A stretch of DNA of 64,000 nt from Streptococcus parauberis NCFD 2020 (GCF_000187935.1 NZ_AEUT02000001.1:496001-560000), one strand, 5' to 3'; counted from the first letter of the stretch, positions 1-10,943 are shown. Made by a program: numbers and translations. Notes: generated by a model not told the origin, from the letters alone.

Positions 1-726
1 ATAACCAGTTTCACGGTCAAATATATGATGATAATCTTTGTCGTTGACTGTTAAGTGACGTTCGTAAACACCTGATGTCACAACTGATTGATTCTCAATT
101 TTGACTATGCCTAGATTAACACCTCGTTTTTTACCAGGATTTTGAATTCCAATATAGAAACGACCATCGGGTCTGTTTTTATTTTTACCATGAACTAAGA
201 CATTTCCACCTAGATTTAATAAGGCAGAATAAATGCCATCCTCAATTAGAAAATTCATAATTTTATCAGCTATATAACCCTTGGCTAAAGCTCCTAAGTC
301 AATTTTCATTCCTTCTTTAGTAAGAAAAACAGACTTAGTTTCAGGAAATAGCTGGATATTATTTGGATTAGTAAGTGCTAGGGCCTCTTGGATTTTATCA
401 TCTTCAGGTAAATTAGCATCGGAAAAACCAATTCGCCATGTTTGCACTAGTGGACCGATGGCAATATTGAGATTATTAGAATCGCCAAAACTGTTTTCTT
501 TTCCAATTTCAATTAGTTCATAGAGATTGGGATGGACAGAAACAGGTTCTTTACCGGCCGCATGATTAATTGCCATTAACTCCGAATCATCATCATTGGC
601 ACTAAAACGATTTTTGTAGGTCTCTAATAATTGACAGACAGTGACCATTTGTTGGTCAGCGTTTTGAGAATTAATTTCTATATCAATGATGGTTCCCATC
701 ATACGTAATTTTTCTTTGGCAATCAT
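1..726 (-). CDS. apbE: FAD:protein FMN transferase (ApbE), 3' end cut by window edge
   Basis: Translating the minus strand from the ATG at 726 gives 242 open residues running off the left edge. ApbE proteins transfer FMN from FAD onto a Ser/Thr of FMN-binding-domain proteins. Family motifs seen: DLGALAKG at residues 143-150, NLGGNVLVHG at 171-180, and HHIFDRETG at 233-241, matching the H-x-I-x-D-x-x-TG metal/flavin motif. There is no signal peptide or lipobox, so it is probably cytosolic, unlike lipoprotein ApbEs used in extracellular electron transfer. An AAAGGA-type ribosome binding site lies just upstream of the ATG. Typical length is about 300-350 residues, so roughly the last quarter is missing. 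A plausible client protein is at 51.8-54.2 kb. Confidence 0.9.
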   Translation of the reverse strand, partial: MIAKEKLRMMGTIIDIEINSQNADQQMVTVCQLLETYKNRFSANDDDSELMAINHAAGKEPVSVHPNLYELIEIGKENSFGDSNNLNIAIGPLVQTWRIGFSDANLPEDDKIQEALALTNPNNIQLFPETKSVFLTKEGMKIDLGALAKGYIADKIMNFLIEDGIYSALLNLGGNVLVHGKNKNRPDGRFYIGIQNPGKKRGVNLGIVKIENQSVVTSGVYERHLTVNDKDYHHIFDRETGY

Positions 727-762
727 TTGATATCCTTTCTAGTTTAAGTGGCCAGAATATAT

Positions 763-786
763 AAAAGGGGCATAGAAGCCCCCAAA
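763..786 (-). terminator. Intrinsic terminator of the tautomerase gene
   Basis: On the minus strand a GGGGC/GCCCC hairpin with a six-base loop is followed by TTTTAT. It sits between the tautomerase stop and the apbE start. Confidence 0.6.
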
Positions 787-790
787 AATT

Positions 791-976
791 TTAGTTTTTT
801 AATTTCATCTCACCAGCTGGGAAGTAAGTTCCTTCTGGCATATCATTAATCATAACATGAATATTTTCTTTTGGTGCTTTCGCAATACGAGAAACAACAT
901 CAGTGACTTCACGAGCTAATTGAATCTTTTGTTCTTGTGTACGACCTTCAAATAAATCAATAGTTACAAATGGCAT
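791..976 (-). CDS. 4-oxalocrotonate tautomerase family protein
   Basis: A 61-residue protein, the usual size of single-domain 4-oxalocrotonate tautomerases. After Met removal the N-terminal Pro (MPFVTIDLFEGRT) is the catalytic base that moves protons in enol/keto tautomerisation. The pattern P-x-V-x-I-x-x-x-x-G-R-T plus the K...LAREVTD helix is characteristic. The start is supported by GAAGGAGA upstream on the minus strand. It is divergent from tdk, the arrangement known in other pyogenic streptococci. The physiological substrate in streptococci is not known, and the degradation pathway that gave the family its name is not visible here. Confidence 0.88.
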   Translation of the reverse strand: MPFVTIDLFEGRTQEQKIQLAREVTDVVSRIAKAPKENIHVMINDMPEGTYFPAGEMKLKN

Positions 977-1066
977 TATTGTCTCCTTCTTTCTTTCTAT
1001 ATTTTACCATTTTCATATCCCATTGCCTAGTGATTTCAGCTTTTTATAGCTAAAAATGAAAAACAA

Positions 1067-1080
1067 TGTAAACGTTTTTA
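1067..1080 (+). promoter_or_regulatory. Candidate cre (CcpA) site
   Basis: TGTAAACGTTTTTA matches the cre consensus TGWAANCGNTNWCA at 13 of 14 positions (position 13 is T, not C). It lies in the divergent region between the tautomerase gene and tdk. Confidence 0.45.
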
Positions 1081-1125
1081 AATAATCATTTAAGGTCAAA
1101 GGCAATCGCCAAAAGACGACTTTTG

Positions 1126-1134
1126 TGATAAAAT
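1126..1134 (+). promoter_or_regulatory. Extended -10 element of the tdk promoter
   Basis: TGATAAAAT, an extended -10 hexamer, lies 35 bases upstream of the tdk TTG start. No clear -35 is seen. Confidence 0.45.
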
Positions 1135-1168
1135 AGTTTAGATAAATAAAGAAGGTAGGATCCTAAGT

Positions 1169-1750
1169 TTGGCTCAATTATACTACAAGTATGGGACAAT
1201 GAATTCTGGCAAGACGATTGAGATTTTAAAAGTAGCACACAATTATGAGGAGCAGGGCAAACCTGTTGTTATCATGACCAGTTCTTTAGATACAAGAGAT
1301 GGTTTTGGCATAGTTTCCAGTAGGATTGGTATGAAGCGCCAAGCAATTCCCATCAATGATCAAATGGATATCTATTCATATGTTGATGGTTTAGTTCAAA
1401 AACCATATTGTGTCTTGATTGATGAGTGCCAATTTTTGTCCAAAGGAAATGTTTATGATTTAGCCCGTGTGGTAGATGATTTAGGTGTTCCAGTTATGGC
1501 TTTTGGTCTTAAAAATGATTTCCAAAATGAGCTTTTTGAAGGATCGAAATATCTACTTCTTTTAGCTGATAAGATTGAGGAAATTAAGACAATTTGTCAA
1601 TATTGTAGTAAAAAGGCTATAATGCAACTTCGGATGAAAGATGGTGTTCCAGTCTATGCTGGGGAGCAAATTCAAATCGGTGGAAATGAAACTTATATAC
1701 CGGTTTGTCGTAAACATTATTTCCAACCACCAATGTTAAGAGAAGATTAA
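1169..1750 (+). CDS. tdk: Thymidine kinase
   Basis: A 193-residue type II thymidine kinase that phosphorylates thymidine to dTMP in the salvage pathway. The P-loop GTMNSGKT is at residues 9-16, the catalytic acid is Glu86 in IDECQF, and the structural zinc site is C143/C146 and C180/H183. The start codon is TTG, chosen because GAAGGTAGGA lies 9 bases upstream and the protein begins at the family's usual residue. It heads a run of plus-strand genes (prfA, prmC, sua5) with short spacers, an order typical of streptococci. Confidence 0.95.
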   Translation: MAQLYYKYGTMNSGKTIEILKVAHNYEEQGKPVVIMTSSLDTRDGFGIVSSRIGMKRQAIPINDQMDIYSYVDGLVQKPYCVLIDECQFLSKGNVYDLARVVDDLGVPVMAFGLKNDFQNELFEGSKYLLLLADKIEEIKTICQYCSKKAIMQLRMKDGVPVYAGEQIQIGGNETYIPVCRKHYFQPPMLRED

Positions 1751-1780
1751 TAAAGAAAAGTAGAGGAGACACCCAAAAGT

Positions 1781-2860
1781 ATGAACATATATGATCAGTT
1801 ACAGGCTGTCGAAGATCGTTATGAAGAGTTAGGAGAATTGTTAAGTGACCCAGATGTGGTTTCTGACACCAAACGCTTCATGGAATTATCAAAAGAAGAA
1901 GCAGGCACACGTGAAACAGTCGATGTCTATCGTAAGTATAAAGATGTTATTCAGGCAATCGCTGACGCTGAAGAAATGATTAAAGATTCAGGTGGTGATT
2001 CTGACATCGAAGAGATGGCAAGAGAAGAACTAAAAGAATCAAAAGCGGCTAAAGAAACTTATGAAGAACAATTAAAAATTCTTTTACTTCCAAAAGACCC
2101 TAATGATGATAAAAATATCATCCTTGAAATTCGTGGTGCAGCTGGTGGTGATGAAGCTGCACTATTTGCTGGGGATTTGTTAACCATGTACCAGAAGTTT
2201 GCGGAAAGTCAAAACTGGCGTTTTGAAGTAATGGAAGCAACTTACAATGGTGTTGGTGGGATTAAAGAAGTAGTTGCAATGGTTTCTGGCCAATCAGTTT
2301 ACTCAAAATTGAAATATGAATCAGGCGCTCACCGTGTTCAACGTGTCCCTGTTACAGAGAGTCAAGGCCGTGTTCATACTTCAACTGCAACAGTTTTAAT
2401 CATGCCAGAAGTTGAAGAAGTGGATTACCAAATTGATCCCAAAGATTTGCGCGTAGATATTTACCATGCCTCAGGTGCCGGTGGACAGAACGTCAATAAA
2501 GTAGCAACTGCCGTTCGGATGGTCCATATTCCAACTAATATTAAAGTTGAAATGCAAGAAGAAAGAACCCAACAAAAGAATCGAGATAAAGCGATCAAGA
2601 TTATTCGCGCTCGTGTTGCTGACCACTTCGCGCAAATTGCCCAAGATGAGCAAGATGCTGAACGTAAATCAACAATTGGTACTGGTGACCGTTCAGAACG
2701 TATCCGTACTTATAATTTCCCACAAAATCGTGTTACAGATCACCGGATTGGTTTAACTCTCCAAAAATTAGACACCATTTTATCTGGGAAAATGGATGAG
2801 ATTGTTGATGCCTTAGTCCTTTATGATCAAACCCAAAAATTAGAAGATCTCAATAAATAA
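1781..2860 (+). CDS. prfA: Peptide chain release factor 1
   Basis: A 359-residue RF1 that reads UAA/UAG and triggers peptide release on the ribosome. The tripeptide PVT at 190-192 corresponds to the stop-codon-reading PxT motif, and GGQ at 234-236 is the peptidyl-tRNA hydrolysis motif. The length is normal. Its stop overlaps the start of prmC (TAATG at 2858-2862), so the two are probably translationally coupled; the prmC product methylates the GGQ glutamine. Confidence 0.97.
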   Translation: MNIYDQLQAVEDRYEELGELLSDPDVVSDTKRFMELSKEEAGTRETVDVYRKYKDVIQAIADAEEMIKDSGGDSDIEEMAREELKESKAAKETYEEQLKILLLPKDPNDDKNIILEIRGAAGGDEAALFAGDLLTMYQKFAESQNWRFEVMEATYNGVGGIKEVVAMVSGQSVYSKLKYESGAHRVQRVPVTESQGRVHTSTATVLIMPEVEEVDYQIDPKDLRVDIYHASGAGGQNVNKVATAVRMVHIPTNIKVEMQEERTQQKNRDKAIKIIRARVADHFAQIAQDEQDAERKSTIGTGDRSERIRTYNFPQNRVTDHRIGLTLQKLDTILSGKMDEIVDALVLYDQTQKLEDLNK

Positions 2861-3708
2861 TGAATTACGCACAAACCATTAGTCAACTCCAAAGTCAATT
2901 GGAAGCTGTCGGGGAAGATCCTGAAAATTTAATTTATGTCTTTAAAGAATTAAAAAAATGGTCAACTTTAGATTATTTACTTCATCAAAACAAAGAAGTT
3001 TCGACTGGGGATTTAGAACTCTTTCAGTCAATCATGACTCAATTAAAAACTCACCGTTCCCCTCAGTATATCACTGGCAATGCCTATTTCCGAGATTTGA
3101 TTCTGTCAGTTGATGAACGGGTGCTCATCCCTAGGCCGGAAACGGAGGAACTGGTTTCGCTCATTCTTGAGGAGCACTCGGACCAGTCTCTTCGCGTTCT
3201 TGATATCGGAACAGGCAGCGGAGCAATTGCCCTAGGCTTAAAAAAAGAGAGACCAAACTGGCAGATTGATGCTGCTGATATTTCATTAGATGCCTTAAGC
3301 TTGGCGCAGGAGAATGGACGAGCACTGGATTTAGAAATCAATTGGTTGCATTCTGATCTGTTTAGTAATATTTTAGATAAGTACGATATTATTGTATCTA
3401 ACCCACCTTATATTGCTTTTGAGGATAAGGATGAAGTTGGTTTAAATGTCTGGCATTCGGAGCCACATTTAGCTTTGTTTGCTGATGATAATGGTTTGGC
3501 AATTTATAGAGCTATTTTGGAGCAGGCTAGTCATTATTTGACAGAAGATGGTGCAATTTATTTTGAAATTGGCTATAAACAAGGTCAAGATTTGAAAGAA
3601 TTAGCAGAGGCGAATTTTCCACAATGCAGGGTTAGACTATTACAAGATTATTTTGGAAAAGATAGGATGGTAGTAATCAATCATGAAGGAACTGATAGAA
3701 CAAATTAA
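2860..3708 (+). CDS. prmC: Release factor glutamine methyltransferase PrmC (HemK)
   Basis: A 282-residue S-adenosylmethionine-dependent methyltransferase that modifies the GGQ glutamine of release factors. The SAM-binding motif DIGTGSGAIAL is at 115-125, and NPPY, typical of N-methylation of Gln/Asn/Ade, is at 181-184. The N-terminal helical substrate-binding domain spans about residues 1-80. Its first base is the last base of prfA, and its 3' end overlaps the next gene by 26 bases, indicating one coupled operon. Confidence 0.96.
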   Translation: MNYAQTISQLQSQLEAVGEDPENLIYVFKELKKWSTLDYLLHQNKEVSTGDLELFQSIMTQLKTHRSPQYITGNAYFRDLILSVDERVLIPRPETEELVSLILEEHSDQSLRVLDIGTGSGAIALGLKKERPNWQIDAADISLDALSLAQENGRALDLEINWLHSDLFSNILDKYDIIVSNPPYIAFEDKDEVGLNVWHSEPHLALFADDNGLAIYRAILEQASHYLTEDGAIYFEIGYKQGQDLKELAEANFPQCRVRLLQDYFGKDRMVVINHEGTDRTN

Positions 3709-4273
3709 AAATGGTCAAGCAGTCGTTTTACCAACTGAAACTGTCTATGGTATTTTTGCCAAAGCAATGGATGAAAATGCAGTTGATAATGTATATCAGC
3801 TGAAACAAAGGCCAAGAGATAAAGCAATGAACTTAAATATTGCTTCCTATCAAGATATTCTTGATTATTCTCAGGGTCAGCCAGCATACTTAGAAAAGCT
3901 AGTCAATGCCTTCTTGCCTGGTCCCTTGACTATTATTCTCAAGGCTAATCAGAAGGTTCCTGCATGGATTAATTCGGGTAAAACTACTGTTGGTTTTAGA
4001 ATGCCAAATCATCCTGTTACTTGTCAGATTATCAAAGAAACGGGTCCACTTATTGGACCCTCAGCAAACATTTCGGGCGATGACAGTGGCAAAACTTTTA
4101 AAGCAATTATGAAGGCATTTAATTATCAAGTAGATGGTTATTCTGACGATGCTGCTTTAACAGGGCAGGATTCGACTATAATTGACGTCTCTGGATTAAA
4201 AGCTAAGATTTTACGCCAAGGTTCAATTACTAAAGAAGAATTGTTAGATGTAGTTCCTGAATTAGAATTTTGA
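3683..4273 (+). CDS. L-threonylcarbamoyladenylate synthase (Sua5/YrdC/TsaC)
   Basis: A 196-residue protein of the YrdC fold that makes threonylcarbamoyl-AMP for the t6A modification at position 37 of ANN-decoding tRNAs. Characteristic motifs are LPTETVYGI (16-24), KQRPRDKAMN (41-50) and PSANISG (126-132). It lacks the C-terminal domain of long Sua5 proteins, so it is the short TsaC-like form. It overlaps prmC by 26 bases, so both are likely translated from the same message. Confidence 0.93.
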   Translation: MKELIEQIKNGQAVVLPTETVYGIFAKAMDENAVDNVYQLKQRPRDKAMNLNIASYQDILDYSQGQPAYLEKLVNAFLPGPLTIILKANQKVPAWINSGKTTVGFRMPNHPVTCQIIKETGPLIGPSANISGDDSGKTFKAIMKAFNYQVDGYSDDAALTGQDSTIIDVSGLKAKILRQGSITKEELLDVVPELEF

Positions 4274-4281
4274 GGTGATTG

Positions 4282-4716
4282 ATGATCAGACAACTTAGTG
4301 TTAAAGATGCACCACAGTTACAAGTAATCAATGAAAAGTCATTGGGATATGCCATTACTTTAGAGGAGTGTCAAAAACATTTAGAGGCTGTCTTAAAGAA
4401 TGATGACCATATCCTAATAGGTTACACTGATGAGATGACTGATTTAGTAATTGGTTATTGTCATATGCAACTTTACCAGACTACCTATGCACCTACGGTT
4501 TATAATATTCTAGGACTTGCTGTCTTACCAGACTATCAAAGACGAGGTATTGGGGGCCAATTAATGAGAGCAATTGAAGAAATTGCTAAAAAGAACAATA
4601 TTAACTATATTCGATTAAACTCAGGAAATAGCCGCAAAGAAGCACATGCTTTTTATCAGCATCTGGGTTATAAATCAGATAAAATACAAAAACGCTTTTT
4701 GAAAGAATTGAGGTAA
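4282..4716 (+). CDS. GNAT family N-acetyltransferase
   Basis: A 144-residue acetyltransferase of unknown substrate. Motif A for acetyl-CoA binding is visible as [17 protein letters not shown], and the C-terminal [10 protein letters not shown] matches motif B. I place the start at the ATG at 4282 (MIRQLSV) rather than the TTG three bases earlier, because GAGGTGA is closer to proper spacing from it. It lies between sua5 and glyA, a conserved streptococcal position. RimI-like protein acetylation is possible but not shown. Confidence 0.85.
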   Translation: MIRQLSVKDAPQLQVINEKSLGYAITLEECQKHLEAVLKNDDHILIGYTDEMTDLVIGYCHMQLYQTTYAPTVYNILGLAVLPDYQRRGIGGQLMRAIEEIAKKNNINYIRLNSGNSRKEAHAFYQHLGYKSDKIQKRFLKELR

Positions 4717-4720
4717 GGAA

Positions 4721-5980
4721 ATGATTTTTGATAAAGATAACTACCAAGAATTTGATAAAGTACTTTGGGATGCTATTCATGCCGAAGAAGATAGACAAGA
4801 ACACAACATTGAGTTAATTGCCTCAGAAAACGTTGTTTCAAAAGCAGTCATGAAAGCTCAAGGCTCAGTCTTGACTAACAAATACGCTGAAGGGTATCCA
4901 GGCAACCGTTATTATGGTGGTACTGAAAATGTTGACGTAGTTGAAAATTTAGCTATTGAACGTGCTAAAGAATTATTTGGTGCAAAATTTGCTAATGTCC
5001 AAGCTCACTCAGGAAGTCAAGCAAATGCTGCCGCTTATACAGCTTTAATTGAAGTAGGTGATACTGTCCTAGGCATGGATTTAGCCGCCGGTGGTCATTT
5101 AACTCATGGTTCACCAGTTAACTTCTCAGGTAAAACTTATAACTTTGTTGGCTATAATGTTGACAAAGAAACTGAAATGCTTGATTATGAAGCCATTTTA
5201 CAACAAGCTAAAGATGTTAATCCTAAATTAATTGTTGCTGGTGCTTCAGCTTATTCACGCACAATTGACTTTGCTAAATTTCGTCAAATTGCCGACCAAG
5301 TTGGTGCTTATTTAATGGTTGATATGGCTCATATTGCAGGATTAGTTGCCGCAGGCCTTCACCCAAGTCCCGTACCATATGCAGATATTACAACATCCAC
5401 AACGCATAAAACACTCAGAGGTCCCCGTGGTGGACTAATTCTTACCAACGATGAAGTGATTGCTAAAAGAATTAACTCTGCAGTCTTCCCTGGTATGCAA
5501 GGTGGTCCACTTGAGCATGTCATTGCTGCCAAAGCAGTATCATTCAAAGAAGCTCTTGATCCTGCATTTAAGGACTATGCCCAAGCTATCATTGATAACA
5601 CAGCAGCAATGGCATCAGTTTTCGAAGCTGATGACCGTTTCCGTGTGATTTCTGGTGGAACTGATAACCATGTCTTCTTAGTAGATGTGACAAAGGTTAT
5701 TGCTAATGGTAAATTAGCACAAAATCTTCTTGATGAAGTAAACATCACTCTTAATAAGAATTCAATTCCTTATGAAACTTTGTCACCATTCAAGACATCT
5801 GGAATTCGGATTGGTTGCGCTGCTATTACCAGTCGTGGTATGGATGTCAAAGCCTGTCAAGAAATTGCCCAATTAATCATCACTGCCCTTGTTAATCACG
5901 ATAAGCCAGAAGTTTTAGAACAAGTTCGTCAAGATGTTCGTGCACTTACGGATGCCTTCCCATTGTATGAAAACCTATAA
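4721..5980 (+). CDS. glyA: Serine hydroxymethyltransferase
   Basis: A 419-residue PLP enzyme that interconverts serine and glycine with transfer of a one-carbon unit to tetrahydrofolate. The PLP-binding lysine is K230 in [13 protein letters not shown]. The substrate-binding segments [10 protein letters not shown] (31-40) and [14 protein letters not shown] (54-67) are intact. The length is standard, and an AGGTAAGGA ribosome binding site is present. It is followed after two bases by the ndpA-type gene. Confidence 0.97.
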   Translation: MIFDKDNYQEFDKVLWDAIHAEEDRQEHNIELIASENVVSKAVMKAQGSVLTNKYAEGYPGNRYYGGTENVDVVENLAIERAKELFGAKFANVQAHSGSQANAAAYTALIEVGDTVLGMDLAAGGHLTHGSPVNFSGKTYNFVGYNVDKETEMLDYEAILQQAKDVNPKLIVAGASAYSRTIDFAKFRQIADQVGAYLMVDMAHIAGLVAAGLHPSPVPYADITTSTTHKTLRGPRGGLILTNDEVIAKRINSAVFPGMQGGPLEHVIAAKAVSFKEALDPAFKDYAQAIIDNTAAMASVFEADDRFRVISGGTDNHVFLVDVTKVIANGKLAQNLLDEVNITLNKNSIPYETLSPFKTSGIRIGCAAITSRGMDVKACQEIAQLIITALVNHDKPEVLEQVRQDVRALTDAFPLYENL

Positions 5981-5982
5981 TC

Positions 5983-6960
5983 ATGTTAGATATATATATT
6001 AAAAAAATTACTATTCATCAATTCTCGCCAAATGATACGGAACTTTTTCTGTCAGAGGGTTTAGTTAATATCACACCAAGAATTGATGAGTATTTTCGTA
6101 AAAAGTTAGCTAAAGTTTTTTCAGATGATGCAAAGCGTGGTCAGTTTGAAAATGATAATATTTTTAGAGAGCTAATTACAGATGATTTTATCGACTCCAG
6201 TCAAAAAGTTGCTAAGCTTTGGAAAGAAGAGTTTGTGATTTCAGAAGACCAGAAAACAAATGATCTGGTCTTTCTTCAATTTGACAAAGAAGGTCAACCT
6301 TATTTTGCATTTTTAAGAATTGCATTGAAGGAAAGCTTTGCCCATATGGCTGAAAGCCAAGAGAATCCTTTTAGTATTACGCAAAACAACTTACCTTCTG
6401 CAGCTCAAGCACCAGATGAAGCTTTAGTCATCAATTTACAATCCAATACCTATTACTTGATTGAAAAAAGGGTTAAACATAATGGATCCTTTGAGAATTA
6501 TTTCTCAGAAAATTTGTTAAAAGTTAAACCTGAACAATCTGTTAAAAAATCAATCAAGACTCTAGAACAGACTGCGCAAAAGATTGCTGAAAACTTTAAT
6601 CAGGATGATTTTGCCTTTCAATCAAAAGTCAAATCAGCCATTTATAAAAATTTAGAAGAAGAAGCAGAGTTATCTCCTGAGAAATTGGCTGATCAACTCT
6701 TTGATAATAATTTGACTGCAAAGTTAACCTTTGTTGACCAAATTAAGGAGAGTATTCCAGAACCGATTCAGGTGAGTGATATTGATTCTTCCAGACAAAT
6801 AAAGAAATTTGAAAGTCAAAAACTGTCACTTTCAAATGGAATTGAACTGATTGTACCAAATACAGTTTATCAAGATGCAGATTCTGTTGAATTCATTATG
6901 AATGATGATGGAACTTATTCAATCTTGATTAAAAATATAGAGGATATCAAGAATAAATAA
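5983..6960 (+). CDS. Nucleoid-associated protein (NdpA/YejK family)
   Basis: A 325-residue protein resembling the 37-kDa nucleoid-associated family, recognisable from the N-terminal IKKITIHQFSPND segment and the predicted soluble alpha/beta architecture. Homologues sit immediately downstream of glyA in many streptococci. It starts two bases after the glyA stop and its stop abuts the next ATG at 6961, so glyA, this gene and the lysozyme-like gene look like one transcription unit. Its DNA-binding role here is inferred only from the family. Confidence 0.8.
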   Translation: MLDIYIKKITIHQFSPNDTELFLSEGLVNITPRIDEYFRKKLAKVFSDDAKRGQFENDNIFRELITDDFIDSSQKVAKLWKEEFVISEDQKTNDLVFLQFDKEGQPYFAFLRIALKESFAHMAESQENPFSITQNNLPSAAQAPDEALVINLQSNTYYLIEKRVKHNGSFENYFSENLLKVKPEQSVKKSIKTLEQTAQKIAENFNQDDFAFQSKVKSAIYKNLEEEAELSPEKLADQLFDNNLTAKLTFVDQIKESIPEPIQVSDIDSSRQIKKFESQKLSLSNGIELIVPNTVYQDADSVEFIMNDDGTYSILIKNIEDIKNK

Positions 6961-7563
6961 ATGTTGAAATTTTTCAAACGTGTTATTATTCTAGTCGTTT
7001 TCATTTTTTGTGTCTTTCAAGCATATATTACCTATAAGAATGTTCATAATGTGCTACAGTATAAAGATATGGTTGAGAAAACCTTGGCTGAGAATAATAC
7101 AAATACCAATGTCAACCTTGTTCTCGCCATGATTTACACCGAGACAAAGGGTGGCGAAGTAGATGTCATGCAAGCTAGTGAAAGTAGCAGTGGAAGGACA
7201 AATTCTATCACTGATAGTAAATCTAGTATTAACCATGGCATTAAACTCTTATCACATAATCTAGAATTAGCCGAGCAAGCCCAAGTCGATTCATGGACTG
7301 CTGTGCAAGCCTATAATTTTGGGACTGCTTATATTCATTATGTTGCCAATCATGGTGGTAAAAATACCATTCCTTTGGCCAAAACATATTCTAAAACTGT
7401 TGTAGCTCCAAGTTTAGGTAACACAAGTGGTGAAACTTATTTTTATTATCATCCCTTAGCATTAATTTCAGGTGGTCAATTATATAAAAATGGTGGGAAT
7501 ATCTATTATTCTCAAGAAGTCCATTTTAATTTGTATCTCATAGAATTCATGTCTTTATTTTAA
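6961..7563 (+). CDS. pvaA: Membrane-anchored lysozyme-like protein (PvaA family)
   Basis: A 200-residue protein with an N-terminal membrane segment (about residues 6-24) followed by an extracellular lysozyme-like domain. The signature NVNLVLAMIYTETKGGEVDVMQASES carries the probable catalytic glutamate, and the later YNFGTAYIHYVANHGG fits the bacteriophage-lysozyme-like fold of the pneumococcal PvaA family. It probably cleaves or binds peptidoglycan at the cell surface. The start codon directly follows the previous stop, and a clear terminator follows. Confidence 0.8.
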   Translation: MLKFFKRVIILVVFIFCVFQAYITYKNVHNVLQYKDMVEKTLAENNTNTNVNLVLAMIYTETKGGEVDVMQASESSSGRTNSITDSKSSINHGIKLLSHNLELAEQAQVDSWTAVQAYNFGTAYIHYVANHGGKNTIPLAKTYSKTVVAPSLGNTSGETYFYYHPLALISGGQLYKNGGNIYYSQEVHFNLYLIEFMSLF

Positions 7564-7578
7564 AAAATGGCAGAGCGA

Positions 7579-7614
7579 AAATGACAAATCTAAATTGATT
7601 TGTCATTTTTTTTA
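7579..7614 (+). terminator. Intrinsic terminator after pvaA
   Basis: A 12-bp stem (AAATGACAAATC / GATTTGTCATTT) with a six-base loop is followed by eight Ts. Confidence 0.85.
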
Positions 7615-7788
7615 TAAATTTTTGATAATTGATTTTCGGAACAAAATAAATATTTCTAATTCAAAATGTTAGGATATTCACAAAGTTTAACCAATATTTT
7701 TGTGTAAGAATTCACTTATTTCCGAATAATGCCTTGTAAAAGGGATTTTGTAATAATCTATTACTTGTGAAACGGTGAGCATATGTTT

Positions 7789-7816
7789 TTGTATGCGCTT
7801 TTTTCTATGCTATAAT
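7789..7816 (+). promoter_or_regulatory. Probable nox promoter
   Basis: TATAAT at 7811-7816, preceded at 16 bp by the weak -35 TTGTAT (7789-7794). A half-site-like TTGTGAA at 7765-7771 resembles half of a Rex operator, but no good second half is seen. An inverted pair TTCACAAA ... TTTTGTGTAA flanks about 7678-7706. Confidence 0.5.
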
Positions 7817-7857
7817 TTAGCCCTAAACTAAAAATTGTGAAAAGAGGAACAATATAT

Positions 7858-9225
7858 ATGGCAAAAATTATCGTTGTTGGAACCAACCATGCAGGAACAG
7901 CTTCCATTAAAACAATGTTAACAAATTACGGAAAAGAAAATGAAATTGTCACTTTTGACCAAAATTCTAATATTTCTTTCCTTGGTTGTGGGATGGCATT
8001 ATGGATTGGTGAACAGATTGATGGACCAGAAGGACTCTTTTATTCTGACAAGGAAGAATTGGAATCAATGGGTGCAAAAGTTTACATGGAATCACCAGTG
8101 TTAAACATTGATTTTGATCAAAAAGTGGTTACAGCCTTAGTAGATGGTCAAGAGCATCAGGAATCATATGATAAATTGATTTTAGCTACAGGATCACAAC
8201 CAATTATTCCACCAATCGAAGGAGTAGAATTAGTCAAAGATTCACTTGAATTCAAGGCTACTTTAGAAAACTTACAATTTGTTAAACTCTTCCAAAACTC
8301 TGCTGAAGTGATTGAGAAACTGGCTAAACCAGGACTTGATAAAATTGCTGTTGTTGGAGCTGGTTACATTGGTGTTGAACTAGCTGAGGCATTTCAACGC
8401 AAAGGTAAAGAAGTTGTTCTAGTTGACATCGCTGAAACATGTATGGGTGGTTATTACGATCGCGAGTTCACAGACCTCATGAGTAAGAACCTAGAGGACC
8501 ATGGCATTCAACTTGCCTTTGGCCACACCTTGAAGGCTGTGGAAGGCAATGGCAAAGTAGAACGCATTGTCACAGATAAAGCAAGCTTTGATGTCGACAT
8601 GGTCATTATGGCTGTTGGTTTTAAACCAAATACAGCACTTGGTCAAGGTAAATTAGCAACCTTACCAAATGGGGCTTGGATTGTCGATAAAAAACAAGAA
8701 ACAAGTATGAAAGACGTATTTGCCATTGGCGATTGTGCAACTATCTACGACAACGCCCGTCAAGATGTTAACTACATCGCCCTAGCATCAAATGCAGTTC
8801 GGACAGGTATTGTTGCTGCTCATAATGCTTGTGGTCATGAATTAGAGGGCGCAGGCGTACAAGGCTCAAATGGTATTTCGATTTATGGGTTGAACATGGT
8901 TTCGACTGGATTGACACTAGCCAAAGCTAAAGATGCAGGGTATAATGCATTAGAGACTGGTTTTAATGATTTACAGAAGCCAGAATTTATCAAACATGGT
9001 AACCACGAAGTGGCTATTAAAATTGTCTACGACAAAGATAGTCGTGTCGTATTAGGTTGTCAAATGGTTTCAAAAGAGGATATCTCTATGGGGATTCACA
9101 TGTTCTCATTAGCCATCCAAGAAAAAGTTACAATTGAAAAATTAGCCTTAATGGATATCTTCTTCCTACCACACTTTAATAAACCATACAACTACATTAC
9201 AATGGCGGCATTATCTGCTAAGTAA
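7858..9225 (+). CDS. nox: NADH oxidase, water-forming
   Basis: A 455-residue flavoprotein that oxidises NADH and reduces O2 to water, regenerating NAD+ in aerobically growing streptococci. Redox-active Cys44 lies in [10 protein letters not shown], which assigns it to the four-electron Nox/Npx family. The FAD-binding N-terminus is [13 protein letters not shown], and the NADH-binding Rossmann motif is [15 protein letters not shown]. The start is the ATG at 7858 (MAKIIVVG) with AGAGGAAC upstream, not the in-frame GTG at 7837. It is monocistronic or co-transcribed with the short reductase gene downstream. Confidence 0.95.
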   Translation: MAKIIVVGTNHAGTASIKTMLTNYGKENEIVTFDQNSNISFLGCGMALWIGEQIDGPEGLFYSDKEELESMGAKVYMESPVLNIDFDQKVVTALVDGQEHQESYDKLILATGSQPIIPPIEGVELVKDSLEFKATLENLQFVKLFQNSAEVIEKLAKPGLDKIAVVGAGYIGVELAEAFQRKGKEVVLVDIAETCMGGYYDREFTDLMSKNLEDHGIQLAFGHTLKAVEGNGKVERIVTDKASFDVDMVIMAVGFKPNTALGQGKLATLPNGAWIVDKKQETSMKDVFAIGDCATIYDNARQDVNYIALASNAVRTGIVAAHNACGHELEGAGVQGSNGISIYGLNMVSTGLTLAKAKDAGYNALETGFNDLQKPEFIKHGNHEVAIKIVYDKDSRVVLGCQMVSKEDISMGIHMFSLAIQEKVTIEKLALMDIFFLPHFNKPYNYITMAALSAK

Positions 9226-9247
9226 TAGCCCTAGAAATGAGGAACAG

Positions 9248-9778
9248 ATGAGGCAATTAGTCTTAAATATCGCCATTAGCTTAGATGGTTATATTGCAAG
9301 AGAGGATGGGTCTTATGATTGGATTGAAGGGCATGGGACAGAACAATTTGATACCCCCTTGCAATTTGATAACTCAGGCTTTTTTGCCTCATGTGACACG
9401 ATTATAATGGGACGCAAAGCCTATGATGACTGCCCACTGGAAATGATCGACTATCATGAAATGAAACAATTTTATGTGGCAACTCATCAGCAAAGACTTT
9501 CGGACAGACCAAATCTTCACTTTACCTCATCTATTTTAGAAAATGTTAAAAGCCTGAAAGCAGAAGAAGGCGGACCAATTTGGTTATTTGGAGGCGCTGA
9601 TTTGGTCCAATTGATGATCGATCATGATATGATAGACCAGTACATTATTGGCATCATCCCAACAATCCTCGGAAAAGGCCGACCTTTATTCAAAGGTAAT
9701 GACCAAGAACACAAATTAAAACTGATAGAATCCACTGTCACTGATGGCATCGCCATGCTAAGGTATAACAGGAGATAA
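9248..9778 (+). CDS. RibD C-terminal-like (dihydrofolate-reductase-fold) reductase
   Basis: A 176-residue protein of the dihydrofolate reductase / RibD C-terminal superfamily. The N-terminus LNIAISLDGYIAREDGSYDWI, the central TIIMGRKAYDD and GGPIWLFGGADLVQLM are the NADPH- and substrate-binding elements of this family. Its substrate is unknown, and it is not a bona fide folA because the typical folate-binding segment is not evident. The ATG at 9248 has GAGGAACAG upstream. It follows nox by 22 bases and ends at a shared terminator with the convergent ldh. Confidence 0.8.
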   Translation: MRQLVLNIAISLDGYIAREDGSYDWIEGHGTEQFDTPLQFDNSGFFASCDTIIMGRKAYDDCPLEMIDYHEMKQFYVATHQQRLSDRPNLHFTSSILENVKSLKAEEGGPIWLFGGADLVQLMIDHDMIDQYIIGIIPTILGKGRPLFKGNDQEHKLKLIESTVTDGIAMLRYNRR

Positions 9779-9779
9779 A

Positions 9780-9813
9780 AAAAGAACGACAATTTTAATT
9801 GTCGTTCTTTTCT
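9780..9813. terminator. Bidirectional terminator between the RibD-like gene and ldh
   Basis: AAAGAACGACAAT / ATTGTCGTTCTTT forms a long perfect stem with A-rich and T-rich flanks on both sides, serving the two convergent genes. Confidence 0.9.
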
Positions 9814-9815
9814 AA

Positions 9816-10844
<1,029 letters not shown>

Positions 10845-10847
10845 TTA

Positions 10848-10876
10848 ATTTTAGCATTTTGAAAATTGTTTGTCAC
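10848..10876 (-). promoter_or_regulatory. ldh promoter
   Basis: On the minus strand, GTGACA (10871-10876), a 17-bp spacer and TAAAAT (10848-10853) preceded by TG give an extended -10 promoter. A 12-bp direct repeat TGAAAATTGTTT occurs at 10860-10871 and 10894-10905, overlapping and upstream of the promoter. Confidence 0.7.
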
Positions 10877-10943
10877 TTAAATCACGAAAAAAGTGAAAAT
10901 TGTTTTCTGAAAGGGGTTCCAATTCGCAAAAATATTGATTTTG

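Noticed and set aside
10874..10894. CAC/GTG dyad between ldh and gyrA considered as a Rex site
   Set aside because: The half-sites are in inverted order (CAC then GTG) relative to the Rex consensus GTG-N8-CAC, so it does not fit.
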